From Opacimonas viscosa (GTDB lineage Bacteria > Pseudomonadota > Gammaproteobacteria > Enterobacterales > Alteromonadaceae), in NCBI RefSeq assembly GCF_024199005.1, contig NZ_JANATA010000017.1:1-64000 (forward strand): a stretch of 64,000 nucleotides of DNA, read 5' to 3'. The notes below the pieces were generated by a model. The model did no database searches and had not been told where the DNA came from. It was given only the letters and a program-made list of their open reading frames with translations. This document shows, in pieces, positions 1 to 9,600 of this stretch (position 1 is its first letter; every line of letters begins with the position of its first letter). The position numbers and the translations under genes were made by a program.

Positions 1-50
1 TTACAAGCAGCGTGATAGTCTAGTTATTTTTGCTACTTGAAATGGGGGGA

Positions 51-677
51 TTACAGATTTGGCCAATAGCGGTAATTAGCCATATTCACCGCAAAATCTT
101 TACTAAACTCAGGGATAGAAAATGACTCTTGGGTTAATAGAAAACCACCATGCGTCAAATCTAAGGTGTAGCACCGTGTTGTGCTTCCTGTTGACATAAC
201 TAATAATGTAGACGGACCGTATAACACATATCCAGCACACAATTGGTTCTTACCTGGTTGAGCAAACTGGACTGTACTGTCATAAGCAACATCAGGCTGA
301 GCTGGATAAATGGTAAATATCGTACCTATTTGGCCATTTACATCGATATTTGAAGAACCATCAAGCGGATCAAATGCTACTAAGAATTGACCTTCAGGGT
401 TCACACCAACAACGTCATCTTCTTCCTCAGAAGCTATTGCCATGACACTATCATCTTCAGCAAGGAGGTCTTTGAGCAGTTGATTAGATAAAATATCCAG
501 CTTCTTTTGGACTTCACCTTGGATATTTGAATTTAAAGTGGAGCCCAATACGCCAGCTAATTCGCCCTGACTGACTCTAAATGCAATTTCTTTGGTACTC
601 GCTAGAATAGTCCTAATGAGCATTATCAACTGGGTATCAACACCATCTTGTTTTAGCACAGGAATTAATCTTTTCAT
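51..677 (-). pseudogene. fbp: Fructose-1,6-bisphosphatase class I, truncated at the C-terminus
   Basis: This is the N-terminal two thirds of a class I fructose-1,6-bisphosphatase, the gluconeogenic enzyme that makes fructose-6-phosphate. The metal-site motifs are visible: an acidic EEED stretch and FDPLDGSSNID. The frame stops at about 208 codons, just after an NYRYWPN segment, whereas family members run to roughly 320-335 residues. The missing part holds the sugar-phosphate-binding residues and the last metal-binding glutamate. The other two frames between the stop and the window edge do not resemble the family's continuation, so a simple frameshift is not supported. The ATG overlaps the aldolase stop as ATGA, which implies translational coupling. 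As it stands the product is probably inactive. The DNA beyond the left edge is unseen. Confidence 0.8.
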
Positions 678-1741
678 TGGCTATACCTGTTCAGGCAATT
701 CAAGTCAGCAAAACAAGTCTCAAGTCGGGTCACCATACTGGTTTCACATTCACGTAACCAGACACGAGGATCATAATGTTTTTTATTTGGCTTATCAGAC
801 CCTTCCGGATTACCCAGTTGACCTTGTAGGTAAGCTTGCTTGTCGTTGTAATAATTCAGTAAACCTGACCAAGTTGCCCACTGAGTATCAGTGTCGATAT
901 TCATTTTAACAACACCATAACCTAAAGATTCAGTTATTTTCTCAGGATCAGAACCGCTACCACCATGGAAAACAAAATTTAAGCTATTGTGTGGTAAGCC
1001 AAATTGGTCACTCACATAAGCCTGTGAATCTCGTAAAATGGTTGGTGTCAAAACAACATTACCTGGTTTATAAACGCCATGTACATTACCGAAGGATGCA
1101 GCAATAATGAAATTAGGGCTAATCTTACTCAACTCAGCATACGCATAAGCAACATCTTCAGGCTGGGTATATAGTGCAGAGCTATCTAAATGGCTGTTAT
1201 CAACACCATCTTCTTCCCCCCCAGTACAACCTAATTCAATTTCTAGGGTCATACCCATCTTTGCCATACGGGCTAAATATTTTGCACAAATTGCAATATT
1301 TTCAGCTAGAGGTTCTTCCGAAAGATCAATCATGTGAGAACTAAACAAAGGTTTACCTGTTTGTGCAAAGTAAGCTTCACCAGCATCCAATAACCCATCG
1401 ATCCAAGGTAGTAATTTCTTTGCAGCATGATCTGTATGCAACATTACAGGGATACCATAATGTTCAGCCACCTCATGGGTATACTTAGCCGCAGCCACCG
1501 CCCCCAAAACAGCCTTAGCATGCCCTTCTACAGGAATACCTTTACCGACAAAAAACTGAGCGCCACCATTGGATAATTGAATTATCACTGGTGAATTCAC
1601 ATTTTTTGCGGCTTCTAAAGTCGCATTTAATGATTGTGTGCCTACCACATTGACTGCAGGAAAAGCATAACGATGCTCTCTAGCATGCGCATACAATTCA
1701 CCTACTTGTGCACCTACCACAACACCTGGTTGCATATTCAT
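674..1741 (-). CDS. fba: Fructose-bisphosphate aldolase, class II
   Basis: Zinc-dependent class II aldolase that interconverts fructose-1,6-bisphosphate with DHAP and glyceraldehyde-3-phosphate. From the chosen start it is 355 residues, close to the E. coli FbaA length of 359. Visible motifs are LHTDHAAKK (D104/H105, catalytic Asp and zinc His), ELGCTGGEEDGV, FGNVHG and FHGGSGS. An upstream in-frame extension exists, but it overlaps the KDPG aldolase stop. The ATG at 1741 has AAAGGA six bases upstream and begins 12 bp after that stop, so it is preferred. Its place behind kdgK and eda suggests it condenses the triose phosphate released from KDPG towards hexose phosphate. A housekeeping copy elsewhere in the genome is likely but not visible here. 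Confidence 0.95.
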   Translation of the reverse strand: MNMQPGVVVGAQVGELYAHAREHRYAFPAVNVVGTQSLNATLEAAKNVNSPVIIQLSNGGAQFFVGKGIPVEGHAKAVLGAVAAAKYTHEVAEHYGIPVMLHTDHAAKKLLPWIDGLLDAGEAYFAQTGKPLFSSHMIDLSEEPLAENIAICAKYLARMAKMGMTLEIELGCTGGEEDGVDNSHLDSSALYTQPEDVAYAYAELSKISPNFIIAASFGNVHGVYKPGNVVLTPTILRDSQAYVSDQFGLPHNSLNFVFHGGSGSDPEKITESLGYGVVKMNIDTDTQWATWSGLLNYYNDKQAYLQGQLGNPEGSDKPNKKHYDPRVWLRECETSMVTRLETCFADLNCLNRYSQ

Positions 1742-1752
1742 AACAAATCCTT

Positions 1753-2370
1753 TTATTGTTGAGCTAAACGACATGCCTCTGTAATACCAGCCCAATCTTG
1801 GGCGGCTAACAGATCTTTCGGCACCATCCAAGTACCACCAGCAGCAAAAACATTTGGTAATGATAGAAAATCTGCTTTATTAGCACCATTAATACCACCA
1901 GTAGGACAAAATGATACATCTCGGAATACTGATGATAATGCAGATAAGAAAGGTGCCCCACCTGCCAATGAAGCTGGGAACAGTTTTTGCTCCATAAATC
2001 CGTATTCATAAGCCTGTAGAATTTCACCTGTCGTAGAAACACCTGGTAAAACAGGAATGTCTAACTTAGCAAGTTCTGATAATAAGTGCCCTGAGACTGC
2101 TGGAGTTACGATGAAATCAGAACCCGCCTCTAATGCTTTTTGTAAAATCTGTGTATCAATGACAGTACCAGCTCCAACAATTAAGTCTGGTAATTCTTTT
2201 TTGATTGCAATAAGCGCTTCTAATGATGCTTCCGTACGTAATACCACTTCAACCAAATGCAATCCAGAATCTTGCATTGCTTTAGCAAGTAATACTCCTT
2301 CTTCTGGAGTTTTAGCCTGAATGATAGGCAAAAGGGTCTGTTCCGCCATTAAAGAGGAAAACTTTTTCAT
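1753..2370 (-). CDS. eda: 2-keto-3-deoxy-6-phosphogluconate aldolase
   Basis: Class I Schiff-base aldolase that splits KDPG into pyruvate and glyceraldehyde-3-phosphate, the last dedicated step of alginate monomer breakdown. It has 205 residues, the usual family size. The general-base Glu lies in EVVLRT (E41), the Schiff-base Lys in EQKLFPAS (K129), and the phosphate-binding GGIN and GGTWM segments are near the C-terminus. It sits between kdgK and fba in one minus-strand operon with short gaps. The start is ATG with only a weak GAGA-type ribosome site. Confidence 0.95.
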   Translation of the reverse strand: MKKFSSLMAEQTLLPIIQAKTPEEGVLLAKAMQDSGLHLVEVVLRTEASLEALIAIKKELPDLIVGAGTVIDTQILQKALEAGSDFIVTPAVSGHLLSELAKLDIPVLPGVSTTGEILQAYEYGFMEQKLFPASLAGGAPFLSALSSVFRDVSFCPTGGINGANKADFLSLPNVFAAGGTWMVPKDLLAAQDWAGITEACRLAQQ

Positions 2371-2440
2371 AATAAATCTCGTTTAAAAATTGAAATGAAT
2401 GTGAATAGCAACGAAGCGTCGCTACTATTCCACTTCGCAC

Positions 2441-3364
2441 TTAGCCCAACATTACATTGGCATAATCTTGTGCAGGGATGATTGCACCAGGAAACTGTAT
2501 GACAGTGCCTGCAGCTTTAGCTGCAATAACAACCGCATCAGCAATACTTTGTCCTGATAACCGAGCTCCCAGGTAAACGCCATTAAAAGCATCCCCTGCT
2601 GACGTCGTATCAACAACATTTTTTACTGGTGTAATCGTGTGCTGTTGTGTCTCTCCAGCGTAGTGTGAGATAACAACACCAGGACCATTTTTAATAATGA
2701 TTTCTTGTATTTGAAAAGGTTTGCAGAATTCAAGTAACGCTTCTGCAGTGTGAATATCGTATAAGGCAGTAAAATCCTCTACGCCTGGCATGACAATATC
2801 CGCAAACTCTAATGCTTTGGTAAATTGCGCTTTAGCTTCATCTTCACTCGCCCACAATCTAGCGCGATAATTAGGATCAAATATGATCGCAACACCTTGA
2901 TCTTTTAACAATTCGAGTTTTTGCCAAAATAACTCACGTTGTTCTGGTGCAATAACAGCTAGGGAAATACCAGAGACAAAAACGTAGTCAGCCTCACCCA
3001 ATACCGTTAATGCTGAGTCGTCTAAGTATTTAACAATCGTTCTAGCAGCAGATTGATTGCGCCAATAGGTAAATGAACGCTCTCCTGTGTGATCAGTCTC
3101 AATATAGTAAAGACCTAAAGTACGCTCTGGGTTTGTATAAATTGTATTTGTATCAATACCTTCTTCTAAGAGAACATCAAACATCTGTCGACTTAAATTG
3201 TCTGTTCCCATTACTGAAGTAAATCCAGTTTTAATATCTTTAAATGTGCGTTTTAGATAGACCGCAGAGTTGAAAACATCGCCAGCAAACGATTGTTTTA
3301 AGAGTCCAGGTTCAGTTGGCTTTAACTCAACCATACATTCACCTAGAAAATAAATAGATTTCAT
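2441..3364 (-). CDS. kdgK: 2-keto-3-deoxygluconate kinase
   Basis: PfkB-family sugar kinase, about 307 residues, predicted to phosphorylate 2-keto-3-deoxygluconate to KDPG with ATP. The N-terminal FLGECMVEL, a central substrate-binding YWRNQSAAR segment and the C-terminal DTTSAGDAFNG signature with the catalytic Asp are all visible. A GTG three codons upstream is possible. The ATG at 3364 is preferred because GTGGA lies at the right distance before it. It sits between the uronate transporter and eda, and this context points to KDG rather than another sugar as the substrate. About 70 bp separate it from eda, with no terminator in between. Confidence 0.93.
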   Translation of the reverse strand: MKSIYFLGECMVELKPTEPGLLKQSFAGDVFNSAVYLKRTFKDIKTGFTSVMGTDNLSRQMFDVLLEEGIDTNTIYTNPERTLGLYYIETDHTGERSFTYWRNQSAARTIVKYLDDSALTVLGEADYVFVSGISLAVIAPEQRELFWQKLELLKDQGVAIIFDPNYRARLWASEDEAKAQFTKALEFADIVMPGVEDFTALYDIHTAEALLEFCKPFQIQEIIIKNGPGVVISHYAGETQQHTITPVKNVVDTTSAGDAFNGVYLGARLSGQSIADAVVIAAKAAGTVIQFPGAIIPAQDYANVMLG

Positions 3365-3418
3365 AATGTCCACTTAGAAAAAGTAAAGCCTTATGCGGTG
3401 CATAAGGCTTAATCATAG

Positions 3419-4717
3419 TTACGCTTTTGGTTTAAGCTGTTCTATTCTTGGGATAAGCACCCAAACGGATAATACTGCAGTCACCGCTAATGATGCACCT
3501 ATAACAAAAGCTGGCGTGTAATTACCATCAGCTGTTAGGAAAGGTACTAAAGATGTTAAACCAACAGCACCAAGCTTGGCAGCCATACCAGCAAAACCAG
3601 CAAGGGTTCCAACTGCTTGCTTACCTAACAAATCACTTGGTAAAGTTTGTACGTTACCAATAGCTGTCTGGAAGCCAAATAAAATAACAGCCATAATAAG
3701 AACTGCTGTTACTGGACCACCTGGGTTGGCCATTGCCAATAAAGCAGGTAGCATAATCAAACAGCCCAAAGTAATAACAAGTTTTCTTGTCTTGTTTGCA
3801 TCCCAGCCTGATTTCAATCGGTTTTGCGCTAACAATCCACCAAACCAAGCACCAAACATCGCACCAACGTAAGGCACCCATCCGTATATACCAATAGATT
3901 TAACATCCATACCGTAAACTTCGTTTAGGTAAATGGGGATCCAAAAAACAAATAACCACCAGATAGGGTCAATCGCAGCAGAAGCTAAGATAACCCCCCA
4001 GCTTTCTTTGCGTTTTAGTAACTCACCGGTAGAAGGGTTGTATTCATCGTCAGATACCGTGTTATCAGCTGTTACTGCTTTTTGACCTGTTAGAATATAT
4101 TGACGCTCTTCTTCAGTGATCCATGGGTGTTTACCAGGCGGTGATTTAACTAACACTATCCATGGAACAATCCATAGGAAACCAATTGCACCAACTACCA
4201 CAAACACCATTTGCCAGCTGAAATAAACCGTTAAGAAAGCAATCATTGGTATAGAGACAATACCACCGATAGCAGCACCTGAGTTAAAAATACCTTGGGC
4301 TAATGCACGCTCATTAATGGGGAACCATTCTGCGTTGGCTTTGGTTGCACCAGGCCAGTTACCCGCTTCTGCCACACCTAAGATTGCACGAACAATACTT
4401 AAACTAAGCACCCCTTGAGTAAAAGCATGTAAGATAGTCGCTATAGACCAAACACCAATGGATAAAACAAAACCCATACGTGTACCAATCCAATCAAATA
4501 TTTTACCAAAGATAGCTTGACCAAAAGCGTATGCAAAAACAAACACAATAGAGATATTGGCATATATTTGTTTGCGCTCTAAAGCAGATTCATCTGGAAA
4601 TAAATCTTCTACAATTTCTGGCCACAAAACACTTAAGGTCTGTCTGTCGATATAATTAATGATGGTCGCTAACGCAATCAACGCGATAACCCACCAACGT
4701 AATCCATTCAGTTTCAT
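3419..4717 (-). CDS. MFS transporter, hexuronate/DEH uptake (ExuT-like)
   Basis: A 432-residue major facilitator protein with about 12 hydrophobic segments. It opens with a long helix containing TIINYIDRQTLSVLWP and has a GATKANAEWFP loop, both typical of the anion:cation symporter branch that includes the hexuronate transporter ExuT. It is probably the inner-membrane importer of DEH, the monomer released by the PL17 lyase. The ATG directly follows the kdgF stop (TAAATG), and GAGGA lies upstream inside the end of kdgF, so translation is coupled. The substrate assignment rests on operon context, because related proteins also carry galacturonate or glucuronate. Confidence 0.88.
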   Translation of the reverse strand: MKLNGLRWWVIALIALATIINYIDRQTLSVLWPEIVEDLFPDESALERKQIYANISIVFVFAYAFGQAIFGKIFDWIGTRMGFVLSIGVWSIATILHAFTQGVLSLSIVRAILGVAEAGNWPGATKANAEWFPINERALAQGIFNSGAAIGGIVSIPMIAFLTVYFSWQMVFVVVGAIGFLWIVPWIVLVKSPPGKHPWITEEERQYILTGQKAVTADNTVSDDEYNPSTGELLKRKESWGVILASAAIDPIWWLFVFWIPIYLNEVYGMDVKSIGIYGWVPYVGAMFGAWFGGLLAQNRLKSGWDANKTRKLVITLGCLIMLPALLAMANPGGPVTAVLIMAVILFGFQTAIGNVQTLPSDLLGKQAVGTLAGFAGMAAKLGAVGLTSLVPFLTADGNYTPAFVIGASLAVTAVLSVWVLIPRIEQLKPKA

Positions 4718-5065
4718 TTATTTATCCTCAACAAAGTCTTCACGTGCAGGACTAAAGGTATCAATCAAAATACCGCCTGTAGGTGATATCGCACCGTGCT
4801 CCGTGTGTGGTGGAATCAAACAGCTGTCACCAGCTTTTAGTACTTTAACTACACCACCGACGTTGAAATGAAATTCACCTTCCACAACGTATGTCACTTG
4901 AGAGTGACGGTGTTGGTGTGTGTAGGCTTCAATGCCCTTATCAAACCAAATTTTTACAGCCATTAGTTCGTGGTTAAAACCAAGCATCTGGCGTTTTAAA
5001 CCACCACCTAAATCTTCAATAGGGGTCTCATCACCAAATAAAAAATGTTCGCTTTGTTTATTCAT
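4718..5065 (-). CDS. kdgF: KdgF cupin, unsaturated-uronate linearising enzyme
   Basis: Small single-domain cupin of 115 residues. KdgF converts the 4,5-unsaturated uronate monomers released by lyases into the linear keto form (DEH for alginate), a step that can also occur slowly on its own. The metal-site pattern is visible as H50, H52, Q56 and, after the second cupin strand, H90. There is no signal peptide, so it acts in the cytoplasm. The ATG has GGAG eight bases upstream. It lies between the PL17 lyase gene and the transporter gene, as in other alginate and pectin clusters. Confidence 0.92.
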   Translation of the reverse strand: MNKQSEHFLFGDETPIEDLGGGLKRQMLGFNHELMAVKIWFDKGIEAYTHQHRHSQVTYVVEGEFHFNVGGVVKVLKAGDSCLIPPHTEHGAISPTGGILIDTFSPAREDFVEDK

Positions 5066-5083
5066 AATTAATCTCCAAATTTA

Positions 5084-7276
5084 TTATTTTTGTGAAAACA
5101 CACTTAAGCGACCGCTTAACGTGTATTTTGAATTTTTAAATGTCACTTCTTTTGCGTTCTGAGCAGAAGAATTAAGTGCGATCAAATAGTCATTACCCGC
5201 AATACTTAACTCAACAAACACAACATTATCTTGTTCGGTATAAGTTAAACTTGTCACTGTGCTGACCGCATCCAAGGTATATTCTTTACTTGGATTATAT
5301 TCACCGTGCGGCTCTAATACTGATACAAAAGTGTGCTCATTACTCTTAACACGACGAATGAAACCTTGCTCATTACGCAAGTTAAAGTTTGGATCGGTAG
5401 CGCCTAACTGAGTGAATAAAAACGTTTCAGAACCATCTACTAAACTGGTTTGCGTATAAAAACGTCCGTTTTTATTTAACCAAGTCACTTTTGCTAAGCC
5501 AGAATCTGGGGTAGCTTGACCTTTTAACCATAAATGCTGATACCCATTGTCAGTGCCAAGCATCTGTAGGTTATTTGCTTTTGCCTGTAATGGAAAAGAC
5601 GTATCAATCAACTGACCTAAATAATGTAAAGGGAGGTCATACTGCTGTTTCGACTGACCCGTCACTGCAAATACATCGACTACTACTGTTCGACCAAGCT
5701 CAGGCAAATTGACCAATGCCAATGTCCGGTCTAGATTTACACCTGGGTAGGCTGTAGCGATACTTGCTCGAGACACAGAACCCTCATCTGAGGTCTCAAA
5801 ATATGCCAATGTTGGCCAATTTGCGTTACCCACTTTGACGTTATTATCAAAGTGTGAAATCTCATCTACCACCACAGTGTTATGCGCGACAGTGTGTTTT
5901 GCATAGCTATTATTTTCTGGCAGATAACGACCACCAAATTTAGCTTCTACATTTAAGAATCTAGCGGCACCATAATCAGATACAATCTCTTCTCCTAGGT
6001 CGTAGAACTGCCATGTAAGTTTGTCAAAATGACCGTGACCTAACCCTTGGGAGGCTGGCTTGAATAAGACGGACTGTTCCCCATCTAAATCGCTGCGCAT
6101 AATAACTAAAGCACCTTGTTTACCGTCATTACCGTCACCGAACGCTACTGAGCGATAGGCATATGGTAACTGCAGTCCCTGATCTAAAGCTTCAGCAACT
6201 AATAAGCCATCGCCAGATAAAATCACTTGGTTTTGTTCTTCTGCAATCGACAATAAACCACGCTCACCTGATAAACCGTAAGCAATGGTAACACCGTGAA
6301 CCAACTCAATTGTGTCTGTGCCTTTACTCTTGATCGCATCATTGATTGGGTAGAACAGGCCGGCATAGCTCAGTTGGATAGTTGTATCAATTGCCTTGTA
6401 TACAATACCATCACGATATTCGAAAATTTTTCTTTCTGGTTCGTTATTTTCTATGGCTTTGGCAAACGTAATGAACGGAAGCAAAGCAAAGCGCTGATAG
6501 TAAGGCCCTTCGTTATAGTAACCTTGTGGAGAAAACAACTCATCTAGCTGACGTAAAAACCCACCTTTACCCGATTTTTCAAGGTCATATAAAGCCATTT
6601 CAACCCACTCAGGCTCGTCCAAGACATAACCAGCCATACCAACACCTGCGGTAGCCCAAGTACCATGGTTATGAACCTTGTTAAAAGTTGAAGGTTGACC
6701 AACAGAAAGGAACTCAGCCACTGGCTTTAATAAATCATTCTCTATAGTTGCTCTATCTGCGGCAGGAATGGCAGCCTTAACTAAGTCATATGCTTGTATG
6801 GTATAAACCATCCACATTGCTTCATTAAGACTTTGCCAGAAAAATTTACCAGGATTCTGAGAATTGACTTTACGTTTAGGGTGCACGTCGAGCGTCGGGT
6901 ATAACTCCGCGTACTCCAACAGCATATCCTTTACAGAATCAGCATATTTCTGGTCTTCGCTTATTTGGAAGATAAGTCCAGCATTGTACATGTACTGATA
7001 ATTTTTTTTATGCACTTCGTGAGTATAACCACCACCACCATCTTTAGGCACTGGAACATTGATTTCCTGAACGAGTTGACGATCAACCGTTGCACGTAAA
7101 TCATTGTAAGCATTCTGAAAACGCCCTTCTTTTTGTACGCCTATACGCATAGCTACAACATCTGCTTGGGTTATTACCAAGTTAGGATTCTGAGCAAGGC
7201 TTGAGTGGCTTACACAACTAACTGTCAATGCTAATGCAACGACTGCCGTTATTTTTTTCCATGTACGAAACAACAT
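5084..7276 (-). CDS. PL17 oligoalginate lyase (exolytic)
   Basis: A 730-residue polysaccharide lyase of family PL17, related to Alg17C of Saccharophagus. It degrades alginate oligomers to unsaturated monomers from the end. An N-terminal export signal of about 28 residues has a possible signal peptidase I site at SLA-QN. A Cys at residue 21 does not form a good lipobox. The helical alginate_lyase domain contains NKVHNHGTWA with N203/H204, and GYYNEGPYYQR with Y260, which match the catalytic Asn-His-Tyr set known for Alg17C. The C-terminal heparinase II/III-like beta domain starts near residue 400 with LGHGHFDKL, a zinc-site region. The start ATG has AAAGGT upstream. The product is expected to be periplasmic and to feed KdgF and the MFS transporter. 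Confidence 0.93.
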   Translation of the reverse strand: MLFRTWKKITAVVALALTVSCVSHSSLAQNPNLVITQADVVAMRIGVQKEGRFQNAYNDLRATVDRQLVQEINVPVPKDGGGGYTHEVHKKNYQYMYNAGLIFQISEDQKYADSVKDMLLEYAELYPTLDVHPKRKVNSQNPGKFFWQSLNEAMWMVYTIQAYDLVKAAIPAADRATIENDLLKPVAEFLSVGQPSTFNKVHNHGTWATAGVGMAGYVLDEPEWVEMALYDLEKSGKGGFLRQLDELFSPQGYYNEGPYYQRFALLPFITFAKAIENNEPERKIFEYRDGIVYKAIDTTIQLSYAGLFYPINDAIKSKGTDTIELVHGVTIAYGLSGERGLLSIAEEQNQVILSGDGLLVAEALDQGLQLPYAYRSVAFGDGNDGKQGALVIMRSDLDGEQSVLFKPASQGLGHGHFDKLTWQFYDLGEEIVSDYGAARFLNVEAKFGGRYLPENNSYAKHTVAHNTVVVDEISHFDNNVKVGNANWPTLAYFETSDEGSVSRASIATAYPGVNLDRTLALVNLPELGRTVVVDVFAVTGQSKQQYDLPLHYLGQLIDTSFPLQAKANNLQMLGTDNGYQHLWLKGQATPDSGLAKVTWLNKNGRFYTQTSLVDGSETFLFTQLGATDPNFNLRNEQGFIRRVKSNEHTFVSVLEPHGEYNPSKEYTLDAVSTVTSLTYTEQDNVVFVELSIAGNDYLIALNSSAQNAKEVTFKNSKYTLSGRLSVFSQK

Positions 7277-7293
7277 ATAATTACCTTTGAATA

Positions 7294-9549
7294 TTATTTA
7301 ATTTGTTTATTATTATCTAATACAGCTGTGTGAGGCCCTGGGAAACGTAACTCTTCAACTGTTACAAATGGCACTGTATTGTATGTGTTTTGGCGAATCA
7401 CCGTCTTTGGCTCACCTACTGTGTGCTCGACAACGATGACTTTGGTATCAGCAAAATCATTTTGCTCAATGTCAGTCACTTGCACACCGTGAATAAATAA
7501 ACTTGCACCTGTCTTGTTGCGCTTACCTTGACCAACGTTGTTAAGCGTATTCTGATTGACTAATAAATGTGGTCCAAAAGTACTTTCATCCGTCCCACCA
7601 CGGTACAATTTAACTACTGCACCAGAAACATCTGTAAAAGCATTATTTTGAATATTGACATACTCGGCGTTGTAAATACCTAGGTCTTCTATTTCGGCAT
7701 CCAGCTGTAAAATATCACCGCTAACCGCTGAAAATGTATTGCCTTGTAGGGTAATTTCATCAGCGAAGGCGCCTTTACCGGTAACAAAGAAATGAAAAGA
7801 ATGATTAATGTTGAGATCCACAAAGCGTGAATTTGTTACACGCAAACGGTAATTTTCTATCATGCCCCATTTTTTGGTACGAATAACGCTGTTACCGTAA
7901 GAATCTGGACTCTTAGTACCCGAAACTTCAACACCATCTAGCGCTAAGCTTCCACCATCTAAAATTTCAAATAACGTAGATTTCTCAAAACCTAATTTAA
8001 CTGAACCGGCTTCTTGCGCCTTGATGGTGAGCACCTTGTCAACAAACAATACGCGTGGCACTGTGAATTCACCGGCGGCTATTGCGATAGTATCGCCTGA
8101 TTTGGCTACTTCAAATGCCGCTAACAATGCTTCTGGTGTTGCCTCAATTGCATGCGTCTCACCTGAACCAAACGCAATAACAGCTGGGACTTTGGGATAC
8201 CATGAAACACCCGTTGTAGATTTATCAAGCACGCGTAGATCGCGTTTTGCGCCAATATTTAAAGACTTATCTTGTGGATAAAGTAAGCCGTTAGCCGCTC
8301 TTTCAAGAGTGACATTTTGTTGCTTTATGCCGTATTTCAATTCACTCAAAGGGGCTTGGTTCATGACATTGTCAGAAAATTTAATACCGCTGACGTCATC
8401 AAATAATGTAAATGGTTGCTGAGTCGTACGATTGATAATTAGATTACCTGACATGACGCTGTTAATAGGTACTGCGCTTCTTTCTGAGTCACTGCCAGCC
8501 GCTAATTGAATGTGTTCAACGTCAACTAGAGTATTATTTGTAATCGTTGCATTTTCAACTTGATGATAACGATTAATTCGAGAATTAGGTACCCCATTCA
8601 TCACGGTAAAACCACTGCCAAAGCGATAACCAGTCAACCCCTCAAGATAGTTGTTACGGATAATTTGATCCTTGTTAATCACTCGAATACCACCGGTGTG
8701 CGGGACCTTATTACCAATGAAGACATTTTCTTCAATCAAGTTTCCGTTACCATGACGCATTGTTAACGTTCCTTGCGCCTCCAGGAATACGTTACCACGA
8801 ATGATATTTTTGCCAGATTTCACCGAAATAATTTCAACTTCACCATTCGTTTGCTCAAAATAGTTGTTTTCAACAATGGTTAATGAATCGGTTAATGAAT
8901 AATGGCTTGTGCCAATACGGAGTGTTTCACCACCGTTTGAACCAAATGTCGGACGATAGCCAAAATAGTTATGGTCGATGCGGTGTTGGTTTTGTTGGCT
9001 AGCTTCAGTATTTAAACGCACAGCAACCGTAACACCGCGGTTGCGCTTGCCAACAATATGGTTATGATCAAAACGATTATACCGACCATACAGCGCTACC
9101 CAGTAATCTGATTCTGTTTTGTCAGGGTTGTTAAAATTATCAATAACTGTTTGTGTCACTCGTGAGTGAAATGCCAGTTCAGAGCTGTCTTTGCGAAATT
9201 CGATGACAGAACTCGTTGGGGTATAGCCGTTTTTAAAAACCAACCCACTAACTTCTAAATATTGACCAGCAAGACGTAAATTAGATTGGCCGCTAATGAT
9301 GACCTGACCTGCATTTTCTGCGGTTAAACGAATTGGTTCGTCAGCCGTACCTTGCCCTGAAAATAAAATTTCAAAATCGTGCCATGTGCCGTTTTTTAAT
9401 ATGACGGTATCACCTGCATTCAAGTTGTCTTGAATAGCATAGTATGCGTCTTTGGTTTCAATAAAGTACTCATCCGCATGAGCAAAGAATGCATATTGAG
9501 TGGTGAGGAGAAGGGAAAAAATACATGCGATTTTTTTAATTGAAACCAT
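7294..9549 (-). CDS. PL6 alginate lyase (AlyGC-like)
   Basis: A 751-residue family PL6 lyase with two right-handed beta-helix repeats (roughly residues 25-430 and 460-745), preceded by a signal peptide ending near AHA-D. The predicted catalytic pair is K244 in VEIISVKSG and R265 in TLTMRHGNG, with nearby acidic residues (E237, E239) fitting the calcium site. If mature numbering starts about 24 residues in, these fall at the K220/R241 positions I recall for AlyGC of Glaciecola chathamensis. It probably acts on polyguluronate-rich alginate in the periplasm or at the surface, and hands oligomers to the PL17 enzyme 18 bp downstream. The ATG is preceded by an AAAGAG ribosome site. Confidence 0.93.
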   Translation of the reverse strand: MVSIKKIACIFSLLLTTQYAFFAHADEYFIETKDAYYAIQDNLNAGDTVILKNGTWHDFEILFSGQGTADEPIRLTAENAGQVIISGQSNLRLAGQYLEVSGLVFKNGYTPTSSVIEFRKDSSELAFHSRVTQTVIDNFNNPDKTESDYWVALYGRYNRFDHNHIVGKRNRGVTVAVRLNTEASQQNQHRIDHNYFGYRPTFGSNGGETLRIGTSHYSLTDSLTIVENNYFEQTNGEVEIISVKSGKNIIRGNVFLEAQGTLTMRHGNGNLIEENVFIGNKVPHTGGIRVINKDQIIRNNYLEGLTGYRFGSGFTVMNGVPNSRINRYHQVENATITNNTLVDVEHIQLAAGSDSERSAVPINSVMSGNLIINRTTQQPFTLFDDVSGIKFSDNVMNQAPLSELKYGIKQQNVTLERAANGLLYPQDKSLNIGAKRDLRVLDKSTTGVSWYPKVPAVIAFGSGETHAIEATPEALLAAFEVAKSGDTIAIAAGEFTVPRVLFVDKVLTIKAQEAGSVKLGFEKSTLFEILDGGSLALDGVEVSGTKSPDSYGNSVIRTKKWGMIENYRLRVTNSRFVDLNINHSFHFFVTGKGAFADEITLQGNTFSAVSGDILQLDAEIEDLGIYNAEYVNIQNNAFTDVSGAVVKLYRGGTDESTFGPHLLVNQNTLNNVGQGKRNKTGASLFIHGVQVTDIEQNDFADTKVIVVEHTVGEPKTVIRQNTYNTVPFVTVEELRFPGPHTAVLDNNKQIK

Positions 9550-9600
9550 AAGTGACTCTTTCTAATAATTTATATATGAGTGTAAAAACGTGTAGGAATG

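Noticed and set aside
1-60. Frameshift as the cause of the short fbp
   Set aside because: The other two frames in the remaining 50 bases read unlike the known continuation of the family, so truncation or rearrangement is preferred.
592-909. Plus-strand open frame opposite fbp/fba
   Set aside because: It lies antisense to two recognisable enzymes and shows no domain or ribosome site.
1742-1831. N-terminal extension of fructose-bisphosphate aldolase
   Set aside because: It overlaps the eda stop and is read in another frame of eda; the internal ATG has a good ribosome site and gives the family length.
5084-7276. Lipoprotein assignment for the PL17 lyase
   Set aside because: The Cys at residue 21 is preceded by TVS, not a good lipobox, and a signal peptidase I site is present a few residues later.
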